Origin: an uncultured Chloracidobacterium sp.
GTDB taxonomy: Bacteria > Acidobacteriota > Blastocatellia > Pyrinomonadales > Pyrinomonadaceae
Direction: 5' to 3'
DNA length: 11,958 nt
Assembly (NCBI GenBank): GCA_937941715.1
Contig: CALDGX010000069.1
Location: 1-11,958, forward strand
The notes under the pieces are model-generated. The model did no database searches and was not told the origin of the DNA. It was given only the letters and a program-made list of their open reading frames with translations. A program made the translations under genes and the position numbers. How positions within the stretch are numbered: position 1 is the first letter of the stretch; each line of letters opens with the position of its first letter. Positions 1 through 8,033 of the stretch are shown here, one piece after another.

Positions 1-78
1 GGGCCGGGGATCGGGTTTGATGTCAAACGGGATCGAATTGAAAAAGTGGCCAAACGGCGGATATCGATTTCGGAATAA
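1..78 (+). CDS. C-terminal end of an upstream gene, possibly enolase-superfamily
   Basis: Frame 1 is open from the window edge for 25 codons and closes with TAA at 76-78, 33 bases before ettA. The visible tail begins GPGIGFDVKRDRIEK. A Pro-Gly-(Ile/Leu)-Gly stretch followed by an acidic and basic helix near the end is common at the C-terminus of mandelate racemase / muconate-lactonizing members of the enolase superfamily. The coding call rests only on an open frame with plausible composition. The family call is a weak recollection-based inference, since no catalytic residue is visible. It could equally be the tail of another protein. Confidence 0.45.
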   Translation, partial: GPGIGFDVKRDRIEKVAKRRISISE

Positions 79-111
79 TTTTAGCCACGCGAACTCTGTG
101 GCAAATTTCTT

Positions 112-1797
112 ATGAGTAACGAACCTAACAAGATCATCTTTTCGATGGTCAAAGTATCAAAGTTTTACGACAAAAAGCCGGTCCTCAAGGACATTTACCT
201 TTCCTTTTTTTATGGTGCGAAGATCGGCGTACTCGGCCTGAACGGCGCTGGTAAATCGTCGCTTCTGCGGATCATCGCAGGCACCGACAAGGATTTCAAC
301 GGTGAAGTGGTCTTCTCAAAAGGCTACAGTGTCGGCTATCTCGAACAGGAGCCGAAACTTGACGAGTCGAAAACCGTCCGCGAGATCGTCGAAGAGGCGG
401 TGCAAACGACGGTCGACCTGCTCAAGGAGTTTGAAGAGATCAACGCGAAATTTGCCGAGCCGATGGATGACGACGAGATGACGGCACTGATCGAACGGCA
501 GGGAGAGGTCCAGGAGAAACTGGATCACGCTGATGCGTGGGACCTCGACAGCCGCCTCGAGATGGCGATGGACGCTCTTCGCTGCCCGCCGTCCGAAACG
601 ATCGTAAAGAACCTTTCGGGCGGTGAAAAGCGTCGCGTCGCTCTGTGCCGCCTGTTGCTGCAAAAGCCCGACATCCTGTTGCTCGACGAGCCAACCAACC
701 ATCTCGACGCCGAGTCGGTCGCGTGGCTCGAACAGCATCTGCAGCGTTACGAGGGGACGATCATCGCGGTCACCCACGATAGATACTTTCTCGACAATAT
801 CGCGGGATGGATCCTCGAACTCGACCGCGGTCAGGGAATACCGTACGAGGGGAATTACTCATCCTGGCTCGATCAAAAGAGTGTTCGGCTGGCCCAGGAG
901 CAACGCAGTGAAGACAAACTCCAAAAGACACTCGAACGCGAGCTTGAATGGATCCGGATGTCGCCAAAGGGCCGCCATGCTAAGTCAAAGGCCAGAATAA
1001 ACGACTACGAGGCGATGGTCGCCACCGAGTCGGAAAAGCACGCCGATGACCTCGAGATATACATCCCGCCCGGCCCGCGGCTCGGCGATGTGGTTATCGA
1101 AGCTCACAAGGTTTCCAAATCATACGGCGACACCGTGCTATTCGAAGATCTCGAATTTACTCTGCCAAAGGGCGGTATCGTCGGTGTAATCGGCCCGAAC
1201 GGGGCCGGAAAGACGACATTATTCCGGTTGATCACCGGACAGGAAACGCCCGACAGCGGCGATTTCAAGGTCGGCGAGACCGTAAAGCTCGGATATGTCG
1301 ATCAATCACGTGATTCGCTTGCCGCCGATAAGACGGTATTCGACGAGATCGCTGACGGGCTGGATAATGTCACGCTCGGTACCCGTACGATGAATGCAAG
1401 AACCTACGTGTCTAAGTTCAACTTCTCCGGGGCCGATCAGCAGAAATACGTCGGCCAGCTTTCGGGCGGAGAACGCAACCGCGTTCATTTGGCCAAAATG
1501 CTCAAGACGGGTGCGAACGTCCTGCTCCTCGACGAACCGACCAACGACATCGACGTCAATACGATGCGGGCGCTCGAGGAGGCCCTCGAAAACTTTGCGG
1601 GCTGTGCGGTCGTGATTAGCCATGATCGCTGGTTCCTGGATCGTATCGCGACGCACATTCTGGCTTTTGAGGGTGACAGCCACGTCGAGTTTTTTGACGG
1701 TAACTATACTGAGTATGAGGCCGACCGAAAGCGCCGCCTCGGCCACGACGCCGATCAGCCGCACCGTATCAAATATCGCAGCCTGACGCGTGCCTAG
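112..1797 (+). CDS. ettA: Energy-dependent translational throttle protein EttA (ABC-F ATPase)
   Basis: This is a soluble ABC-F ATPase that binds the ribosomal E site and gates entry into elongation according to the ATP/ADP ratio. The 561 residues are close to the 555 of E. coli EttA and colinear with it. Domain 1 has Walker A GLNGAGKS (42-49), signature LSGGE (168-172), Walker B LLLDEP (189-194, catalytic Glu193) and switch His222. A short arm insertion lies around 95-140. The inter-domain linker, about 245-320, contains the EGNYSSWLDQK stretch typical of EttA. Domain 2 has GPNGAGKT (361-368), LSGGE (450-454), LLLDEP (471-476, Glu475) and SHDR (503-506). The C-terminal RIKYRSL resembles the EttA end. 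The start is the first ATG matching the family; no clear Shine-Dalgarno sequence precedes it. All ATPase residues are intact. The membership is secure; in vivo function is inferred from E. coli. Confidence 0.96.
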   Translation: MSNEPNKIIFSMVKVSKFYDKKPVLKDIYLSFFYGAKIGVLGLNGAGKSSLLRIIAGTDKDFNGEVVFSKGYSVGYLEQEPKLDESKTVREIVEEAVQTTVDLLKEFEEINAKFAEPMDDDEMTALIERQGEVQEKLDHADAWDLDSRLEMAMDALRCPPSETIVKNLSGGEKRRVALCRLLLQKPDILLLDEPTNHLDAESVAWLEQHLQRYEGTIIAVTHDRYFLDNIAGWILELDRGQGIPYEGNYSSWLDQKSVRLAQEQRSEDKLQKTLERELEWIRMSPKGRHAKSKARINDYEAMVATESEKHADDLEIYIPPGPRLGDVVIEAHKVSKSYGDTVLFEDLEFTLPKGGIVGVIGPNGAGKTTLFRLITGQETPDSGDFKVGETVKLGYVDQSRDSLAADKTVFDEIADGLDNVTLGTRTMNARTYVSKFNFSGADQQKYVGQLSGGERNRVHLAKMLKTGANVLLLDEPTNDIDVNTMRALEEALENFAGCAVVISHDRWFLDRIATHILAFEGDSHVEFFDGNYTEYEADRKRRLGHDADQPHRIKYRSLTRA

Positions 1798-1829
1798 CGG
1801 GAGGGCGCAGTAACTGGCGGCAGAGTTAG

Positions 1830-2678
1830 ATGAAGTTTAGTTCGTTTTGTATTTGCTTGTGTTTGGCCGCAGGGAGTATTTCCTGCGGGTCAAATGTCGA
1901 GGCTCCGCCGGCGCATTCGGAAACCGCGGTAATGACGCAGACGCCCGAACCGACACCTCAGCTCACCGCCGTTCCGACGCCGGCTATCCCGAACCTTCAA
2001 TCCGAGTTGCTCGACGGACGCAATAAGACGACCGACTCACCGCTCGGGAAATTTGATTTCAAGAACTATTCGTATCCGCTGCCGCGAGGATGGGAAAACC
2101 CCGACGGCAGCGACATCACGCTTGTGAACGGCCGCCGTCAGCCGAAGGTCGTGGATGTCGGCTCCGAACCTTCGGACGAAGAGCGGATGGTCGCAAAGGC
2201 CGAACGCCGCATCGGAATGTCGTACGTCACCACCAAATATCTCGACGTCAATAACGACGGGCAGGACGAAGCCCTGGTCATACTCAAGATAGAAACCGCC
2301 GGATCCGCAATACCTCAGGTCGTCTATATTTACACCTGGAAAGACAACAAACCCGAACTTATCTGGACATTTCGGACGGGCGACCGGGCCGATGGCGGCC
2401 TGAAAGACCTGCGGGCCGAGAACGGAATGCTCGTCATCGAACTATACGGTCAGGACCGCTTTGTGCTCGGAGCGACCGAAACAGGCAAGATCGGCGACGA
2501 TATTGAACAGCTCTGCTGCCCGACGCATTTTTCCCGGTCGTCATATAAGTGGAACGGGACGTCATTTGTGATGCAGGGCAAACGCCTCACTTTCAGCGTC
2601 GTTGACCCATCGGTCGCCCCGATCGAGAATATGGCCGATATCGTCAACGCGAGATCAAAAGCAAGTGCCAAAAAATAG
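1830..2678 (+). CDS. Putative lipoprotein or secreted protein with DxNxDGxDE motif
   Basis: I do not recognise a named family for this 282-residue protein. Residues 1-19 look like a short signal peptide (MKFSSFCICLCLAAGSISC). Cys19 could be the lipidated cysteine, although the -3 residue is Ser instead of the usual Leu/Val/Ile, so the lipobox is imperfect. A Pro/Thr-rich linker follows (about 36-55), which is common after lipidation sites. Residues 139-147 (DVNNDGQDE) form a DxNxDGxxE calcium-loop-like motif of the FG-GAP / EF-hand-like kind found in exported proteins, followed by beta-rich sequence (VVYIYTW, PELIWTF). A Cys-Cys pair is at 229-230. It lies 32 bases after ettA, and the next gene starts inside its 3' end, so co-transcription is likely. 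Export is a fair inference; function is unknown. Confidence 0.8.
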   Translation: MKFSSFCICLCLAAGSISCGSNVEAPPAHSETAVMTQTPEPTPQLTAVPTPAIPNLQSELLDGRNKTTDSPLGKFDFKNYSYPLPRGWENPDGSDITLVNGRRQPKVVDVGSEPSDEERMVAKAERRIGMSYVTTKYLDVNNDGQDEALVILKIETAGSAIPQVVYIYTWKDNKPELIWTFRTGDRADGGLKDLRAENGMLVIELYGQDRFVLGATETGKIGDDIEQLCCPTHFSRSSYKWNGTSFVMQGKRLTFSVVDPSVAPIENMADIVNARSKASAKK

Positions 2679-4641
2679 CCGAAAGATAGTCATTGCACTG
2701 TATGTCGGCATCGCCCTGTACCTTTTGCCGATGTTCCCCCACGGCGGGTCGGCAAACGAACTGACACGCTGGGCGACGGCGGCGTCACTGGTCGAAAAGG
2801 GGTCATTTGAGATCTCCTGGACCGAACCGCTCATCGGCCCGAACGTCGATACCGCCCGGGTCGGTGAAAGCGTTTATTCCAACAAGGCTCCCGGGCCGGC
2901 ATTAGCCGCTGCGCCAGTTTACGCGCTCACACGGCTATTTATTGGGCCTCCGGACGCGTCCAACATCCGCATCAGCTGGTTTGCGATGCGATTGGTGACG
3001 GCTACGCTGCCGCTGTTGCTGCTCGCCTTGTGGCTTTATCGCCGCGGAACGGATGAGTTTGGCATCGCGACGCTCCTGTTTGCCACGCCGCTGTTCGTTT
3101 ACAGCCTCCTGTTCTTTTCACACGTTTTTGCGGCCGTACTCGTATATGCCGCGTTCCGTCTGCTTTTCGACGACGGCGAGTTTCGGCCGTTGCGGTTCAT
3201 TGCCGCGGGGGCCGCGGCGGGAATGGCCGTGATCTCAGAGTTTCCGGCCGTGTTCGCGGTTGCGGTTTTCGGTGTCGGGATGCTTTTCGCCGACAGGCGA
3301 ATGCGGACATCGGGCGTTGGTTATTTCGTTCTTGGCGGATTGCCGTTCGCGGCTTTTCTGCTGATCTATAACAACGCCGTTTTCGGCTCGCCGTTTTCTT
3401 TGTCATACGCTCACGAGAGCTTTCCGGAGTGGGCGGCAGTTGCCGGTCAGGGAGTTTTCGGGATCGGAGTGCCGACGCTGTCAAATATTTATTTACTGCT
3501 CATATCACCGTCACGCGGATTGCTTTTCTTTTCGCCGTTACTCGTGATGACGGTCATCAATTTCTTTACATCGGCGGAGCGGGCAACGCTTCGGCACCGC
3601 GTTAAGGCGGCGGCCGTACTCGTTTCGGTGCTTGTGCTCTGCGGCCATGGTGCTGCCCACGGCGGGTGGGCATTTGGCCCGCGCTATCTTGTCTTTATCT
3701 TGCCGCTCATGCTCGACTCTGTTTTTAACGGTGAAATGAAGGATGCCGACAGTGTCGTAAAGGGAGCGTTGTTCGGGGTATCTCTTCTGTTGTGTACGCT
3801 GGCGATATTCACATTTCCGTTCGCCCCGCCGGAGTTTCAGTTCCCGCACAATGATCTTTGGGCCGCATTGATCCGGCAGGAAGGATGGTTCGTGCCGAAT
3901 GCCGCAAATGTGTTTGGTGCGCGAAGTTCGTGGTGGACCTTGATCCCGGCATTACTCGCACTTGCGGGCGTCGTTTTGTTGGTTGGGCGCAATTCGCTCA
4001 GGCCGGTCCGCTTTCTGGCCGGGACCGCCGCGGCCGTCGTGATCTTCGGGGCGTACATAATGTACCCGACGCTCGGCGGTACCGAGGCGGCGTTCCGAAG
4101 GGCTTCGATAGCCGAAAGGTACTTCCGTCCTGCGGGCCGCCTTGACCAATATGGGTCGGACCCCGTTTTTGCCTTACGGGCCAATGATTTCAGATGGATC
4201 GTCGCGGACGCTCGTGCGTATGCACCTGATGATTTTCCGTATCTCGAGACAAGTCTGAGAGAGCCTTCGCCAACCGCATTGATGAAGGCCGCGGGCGATG
4301 CTCAAAAAAGCGGCAACATCGGCGAGGCGGAACGATCACTGCTAACGGGATCGGAGAAATTCGCGTTCGCACGCTGTGAGTTTACGACCAATCTTGCGGT
4401 GATCTATTTTACGACCGGCCGCAAGGATGCCGCTCTGGCGGGACTCGAATCGGTCCAGCCATTGGTCACACCTGCCTCTCGACCGAATTGCCTGCGTTCG
4501 CAGTTCCTGCTCGGAACTCTTTACAAGGACCTCGGACGTGAAACAGACTCGAACTTAACTTTTCAGCGCTTTCTGTCAAATTCCGCACAATCCGAAGATG
4601 CGGAGATTCGATCATTGAGAAAACAGCTCAACGCGAAATAA
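2665..4641 (+). CDS. GT39-like polytopic membrane protein with C-terminal TPR-like region
   Basis: This is a predicted integral membrane protein of 658 residues from the GTG at 2665. An ATG at 2602 is in frame, but it would add 21 residues read through the lipoprotein gene (MTHRSPRSRIW...) with no membrane character, so GTG, giving a 14-base overlap, is preferred. TM1 is at about 8-24. The first outer loop carries Asn31-Glu32 and then YSNKAPG (71-77), a pattern seen in bacterial GT39/PMT-like, lipid-linked sugar transferases. About ten further hydrophobic segments follow to about 465, including an HGGWAFGPRYLVFILPLM stretch (332-349) typical of such proteins. Residues about 538-640 are soluble and TPR-like (GNIGEAERSLL, YFTTGRKDAALAGLE). 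By family analogy it would move a sugar from a polyprenyl-phosphate donor to an exported acceptor. Donor, acceptor and activity are unknown, and the catalytic acid is only presumed to be Glu32. Confidence 0.8.
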   Translation: MPKNSRKIVIALYVGIALYLLPMFPHGGSANELTRWATAASLVEKGSFEISWTEPLIGPNVDTARVGESVYSNKAPGPALAAAPVYALTRLFIGPPDASNIRISWFAMRLVTATLPLLLLALWLYRRGTDEFGIATLLFATPLFVYSLLFFSHVFAAVLVYAAFRLLFDDGEFRPLRFIAAGAAAGMAVISEFPAVFAVAVFGVGMLFADRRMRTSGVGYFVLGGLPFAAFLLIYNNAVFGSPFSLSYAHESFPEWAAVAGQGVFGIGVPTLSNIYLLLISPSRGLLFFSPLLVMTVINFFTSAERATLRHRVKAAAVLVSVLVLCGHGAAHGGWAFGPRYLVFILPLMLDSVFNGEMKDADSVVKGALFGVSLLLCTLAIFTFPFAPPEFQFPHNDLWAALIRQEGWFVPNAANVFGARSSWWTLIPALLALAGVVLLVGRNSLRPVRFLAGTAAAVVIFGAYIMYPTLGGTEAAFRRASIAERYFRPAGRLDQYGSDPVFALRANDFRWIVADARAYAPDDFPYLETSLREPSPTALMKAAGDAQKSGNIGEAERSLLTGSEKFAFARCEFTTNLAVIYFTTGRKDAALAGLESVQPLVTPASRPNCLRSQFLLGTLYKDLGRETDSNLTFQRFLSNSAQSEDAEIRSLRKQLNAK

Positions 4642-4654
4642 TTCGCGCCTAACG

Positions 4655-4681
4655 GCCGCCGATGGGGAAAGAATCGGAGGC
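4655..4681 (+). terminator. Weak stem-loop after the GT39-like gene
   Basis: GCCGCCGAT at 4655-4663 pairs with ATCGGAGGC at 4673-4681 in 8 of 9 positions around a nine-base loop, starting 13 bases after the stop codon. No T-run follows, so this is not a canonical intrinsic terminator. It may be an RNA 3'-end structure or chance. Confidence 0.25.
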
Positions 4682-4710
4682 TCGTTCAAAGGGGTCAGCA
4701 CTGCCGCCAC

Positions 4711-4750
4711 CTGAAATGCGGACAAAACGGTCCTATATCCGACATTTTTT
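4711..4750 (+). promoter_or_regulatory. Candidate cydAB promoter inside an inverted repeat
   Basis: CTGAAA (4711-4716) and TATATC (4734-4739) are each 4 of 6 matches to the sigma-70 boxes and sit 17 bases apart. An imperfect dyad overlaps them: AAATGCGGA at 4714-4722 pairs with TCCGACATTT at 4738-4747, with a single bulged base. A run of six T residues (4745-4750) follows, so a hairpin-plus-T attenuator is an alternative reading. The 165-base gap before cydA is where oxygen or redox control of the oxidase would be expected. This is weak promoter evidence, and I cannot name the regulator. Confidence 0.3.
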
Positions 4751-4806
4751 ACCATCATGCGGTTTCGGGCACGCGGATTGCAGTCGGTTGGAAACGGAGT
4801 ATATCT

Positions 4807-6159
4807 ATGGAAGCTAATATTCTCGATCGTATCCAGTTCACGTTTACGGTCACTTATCATTATCTATTTCCAATGCTGACGATGGGCCTGGCTCCGCTGA
4901 TCGTCATTTTTAAGACGCTTGCGATCTATAAAAAGGACGAAAAGTGGAACGAGGTCGCGCGTTTCTGGGGCAAAATATTCGGCATTACTTTCCTTTTCGG
5001 TGTGGTTACCGGGATCCCGATGGAATTTCAGTTCGGTACGAACTGGGCAGCGTTTTCAAAATTTGCCGGCGGCGTGATCGGGCAGACTCTTGCAATGGAG
5101 GGCACGTTCGCCTTTTTTCTTGAATCCGCCTTTATCGGGCTCTTCCTTTTTGGTGAAAAGCGGCTGGGCCAGATCGGTCATTGGGTTGCGGCGTTTCTGA
5201 TCTTTGTCGGAACATGGCTGTCAGGCTGGTTTATCATCGCGACGAACGCCTGGATGCAGCATCCGGTCGGATATGAGGTCGCCCAGGACGGTTCGGTCCA
5301 ATTGACGAGTTTCTGGTCGCTGGTCCTCAATGAATGGGCCGTTTACGAGTATATGCACAACATGGGCGGAGCACTCGTGGTCGGTTCGTTCGCCGTATCG
5401 GCACTCGGCGCATTTTACGTACTTTCAAAGAAAAAGGCGGAATACGGCAAGATGTTCCTCAAGGTGGGTGTGGTGGCAGGCATCGTCGCCAGTGTCTGGA
5501 TGCTGTTTCCGTCGGGCGACCTGCAGGGCCGGATGATCGCCAAGCACCAGCCTGTCACACTCGCGGCAATGGAAGGCCTTTTTGACACGCAGCACGGCGC
5601 ACCGCTCGTGTTGATCGGCCAACCCGATATGGAAAAGCAGCGACTCGACAACGCCATCCATGTCCCGAACATGCTCAGCTTTATCACCTATCAGCGTTGG
5701 GACGCACAGGTCCGCGGGCTGAACGAGTTTCCAAAGGATCAACACCCCGATAACATACCGCTGCTCTATTACAGCTTTCACATAATGGTCGGCCTCGGCA
5801 CGATATTCATCGGCGTGATGGCGATCTCGGCGTTCTGGCTGTGGCGCGGATGGCTCTTCGACAGCAATTGGCTGCTATGGATACTGATGCTGAGTTTCCC
5901 GTTCCCGTTCATCGCTAATACCGTGGGCTGGATGGTGGCTGAGCTCGGCCGTCAGCCGTGGCTGGTTTACGGACTATTCCGGACCGAACACGGACATTCG
6001 CCGATGGTCTCGTCCGGCAATGTCCTTTTCACGCTGCTCGGCTTTTTCGGAATGTACACGGTACTTTCTCTGCTCTACATTTTTCTGATCCTGAGGCGCA
6101 TCGAACACGGTGCGGACGAACTCGGTTCGTCGCCCGAGAACGCGGGAGGTGCAAACTAA
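4807..6159 (+). CDS. cydA: Cytochrome bd-type quinol oxidase subunit I (short Q-loop)
   Basis: This is the haem-bearing subunit that oxidises quinol and reduces oxygen to water in the cytoplasmic membrane, conserving energy without pumping protons. Its 450 residues, against 522 in E. coli, place it in the short-Q-loop group. Residues matching known E. coli ligands are present: His18 (E. coli His19), His184 and Met327 (His186 and Met393, haem b558), and Glu379 (Glu445). Glu98 and Glu106 in MEGT and FFLES match the proton-pathway acids, and GRQPW is at 381-385. About nine membrane helices are visible. In the Q-loop the E. coli KLAAIE segment reads TLAAME (251-256), so Lys252 is Thr, and the E. 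coli Arg391 position is His325. A good ribosome site, CGGAG at 4795-4799, lies seven bases before ATG. cydB follows after one base. Confidence 0.97.
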   Translation: MEANILDRIQFTFTVTYHYLFPMLTMGLAPLIVIFKTLAIYKKDEKWNEVARFWGKIFGITFLFGVVTGIPMEFQFGTNWAAFSKFAGGVIGQTLAMEGTFAFFLESAFIGLFLFGEKRLGQIGHWVAAFLIFVGTWLSGWFIIATNAWMQHPVGYEVAQDGSVQLTSFWSLVLNEWAVYEYMHNMGGALVVGSFAVSALGAFYVLSKKKAEYGKMFLKVGVVAGIVASVWMLFPSGDLQGRMIAKHQPVTLAAMEGLFDTQHGAPLVLIGQPDMEKQRLDNAIHVPNMLSFITYQRWDAQVRGLNEFPKDQHPDNIPLLYYSFHIMVGLGTIFIGVMAISAFWLWRGWLFDSNWLLWILMLSFPFPFIANTVGWMVAELGRQPWLVYGLFRTEHGHSPMVSSGNVLFTLLGFFGMYTVLSLLYIFLILRRIEHGADELGSSPENAGGAN

Positions 6160-6160
6160 T

Positions 6161-7195
<1,035 letters not shown>

Positions 7196-7222
7196 TTCAT
7201 AGTCCTCCTCCTGGACCACTGG

Positions 7223-7252
7223 GGCGGCTCCGCAAGGGGCCGCCATTTTTTT
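7223..7252 (+). terminator. Rho-independent terminator of cydAB
   Basis: GGCGGCTCC (7223-7231) pairs with GGGGCCGCC (7236-7244) over nine base pairs with one G-T pair, closed by a GCAA tetraloop (7232-7235). ATTTTTTT follows (7245-7252). It is a textbook intrinsic terminator and separates the oxidase operon from the module beginning at 7323. Confidence 0.93.
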
Positions 7253-7265
7253 GCTTTCCGGGTGC

Positions 7266-7282
7266 ACTTTAAATCATAAAGT
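7266..7282 (+). promoter_or_regulatory. Candidate operator (inverted repeat) before the six-TM gene
   Basis: ACTTTA (7266-7271) and TAAAGT (7277-7282) form a perfect six-base inverted repeat separated by AATCA. A second overlapping palindrome, AAGTACTT, spans 7279-7286 and runs into the -35 box at 7285-7290. Two dyads placed directly against a promoter suggest a dimeric repressor or activator site. The winged-helix protein encoded at 8034-8420 is the obvious candidate binder. No binding is demonstrated. Confidence 0.45.
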
Positions 7283-7284
7283 AC

Positions 7285-7313
7285 TTGACATTATTGTCCA
7301 GCGAGCATATTCT
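7285..7313 (+). promoter_or_regulatory. Sigma-70-type promoter, near-leaderless
   Basis: TTGACA (7285-7290) is a perfect -35 box. TATTCT (7308-7313) matches the -10 consensus at 4 of 6, with the optimal 17-base spacer. A start seven bases downstream would fall at about 7320, only two or three bases before the ATG at 7323. The adjoining dyads at 7266-7286 overlap the -35 and would regulate it. Confidence 0.7.
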
Positions 7314-7322
7314 GCGATTACT

Positions 7323-7946
7323 ATGGCAAAGCTGCGAGCCGCACGGACCAACGAAACTCAAGGACATGCCCCCGTCAACATCGGCGACCGGGCACTAGAC
7401 AATCTCGAATTCATACGTGAAACGATGGAACGTTCGACTTCCTTCACGGCGGTGCCGGGCTACGGCGGGATGCTTATGGGTTTGACCGCGTGCGCGGCCG
7501 CCTACATTGCCGCGACCAGAGCCGCCGGCATCGACTGGCTTGTGACCTGGCTTGTTGAAGCGGTGCTCGCCTTTGCGATCGGATTGCTTGCCATGTGGCA
7601 AAAGTCGCGTCTGGCCGATGCCTCGCTGCTCTCTGCACCGGCAAGAAAGTTTGCTTTGAGCTTTACACCGCCGCTCATTGTCGGCGTAGCGATCACATTT
7701 GGACTGTGGCGATACGAGCACTATGAAATGATGGCTCCCGTCTGGATTCTCTGTTATGGGGCGGCGGTGGTTTGCGGCGGGGCATTTTCGGTAAAGATCG
7801 TTCCGGTGATGGGGTGGGCCTTTATCGCGATCGGAGCGGCGGCGTGCGCCTTGCCGTCCGCATTTGGGAATTACCTTATGGCGGCGAGCTTTGGGTTGTT
7901 GCACATCGTTTTTGGAGCGGTCATCGCGAGGCGCCACGGTGGATAG
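7323..7946 (+). CDS. Six-TM membrane protein of unknown function
   Basis: This is a predicted cytoplasmic-membrane protein of 207 residues. I do not recognise a named domain. The N-terminal 45 residues are soluble, with a segment (DNLEFIRETMERSTSFTAVP, 26-45) that looks conserved in character, followed by six hydrophobic segments at about 47-65, 72-91, 113-129, 137-154, 158-176 and 182-201. An earlier TTG at 7251 is in frame but lies in the terminator T-run and upstream of the promoter, so ATG 7323 is chosen. There is no ribosome site, which fits a near-leaderless mRNA. It has its own promoter after the cydAB terminator. A winged-helix regulator starts 87 bases downstream, which suggests the pair is a regulator and its target. 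A sensory or envelope role is only inference. Confidence 0.82.
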   Translation: MAKLRAARTNETQGHAPVNIGDRALDNLEFIRETMERSTSFTAVPGYGGMLMGLTACAAAYIAATRAAGIDWLVTWLVEAVLAFAIGLLAMWQKSRLADASLLSAPARKFALSFTPPLIVGVAITFGLWRYEHYEMMAPVWILCYGAAVVCGGAFSVKIVPVMGWAFIAIGAAACALPSAFGNYLMAASFGLLHIVFGAVIARRHGG

Positions 7947-7956
7947 TTTGGTGATG

Positions 7957-8024
7957 AACCACATAGGAACATAGATCACATATAAGTCATTTTCGGCCTA
8001 TGTTCCCTATGTATCTATGTGGTT
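7957..8024. repeat. 68-nt nested palindromic repeat (REP/MITE-like)
   Basis: AACCACATAG at 7957-7966 is the exact reverse complement of CTATGTGGTT at 8015-8024. Inside, GGAACATAG (7966-7974) exactly matches CTATGTTCC (7998-8006). The two stems stack with an eight-base bulge on the 3' side (8007-8014) and a 23-base loop. The ACATAG unit recurs several times. The element fills the gap between the six-TM gene and the regulator and ends nine bases before the regulator ATG. It looks like a mobile or amplified palindrome rather than a terminator, because no T-run follows. Copy number elsewhere is unknown. Confidence 0.85.
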
Positions 8025-8033
8025 GAAGAAAAC

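Noticed and set aside
84..102. GCCAC/GTGGC hairpin before ettA
   Set aside because: It is only five base pairs with a nine-base loop and no T-run. It could be chance.
2602..2664. Upstream ATG extension of the GT39-like gene
   Set aside because: The added 21 residues are polar, lack any family match and come from the preceding coding region in another frame. GTG 2665 leads straight into the first membrane helix.
6110..6160. Upstream ATG extension of cydB
   Set aside because: It overlaps the cydA 3' end and has no ribosome site, whereas ATG 6161 has GGGAGGT ten bases upstream and gives the conserved N-terminus.
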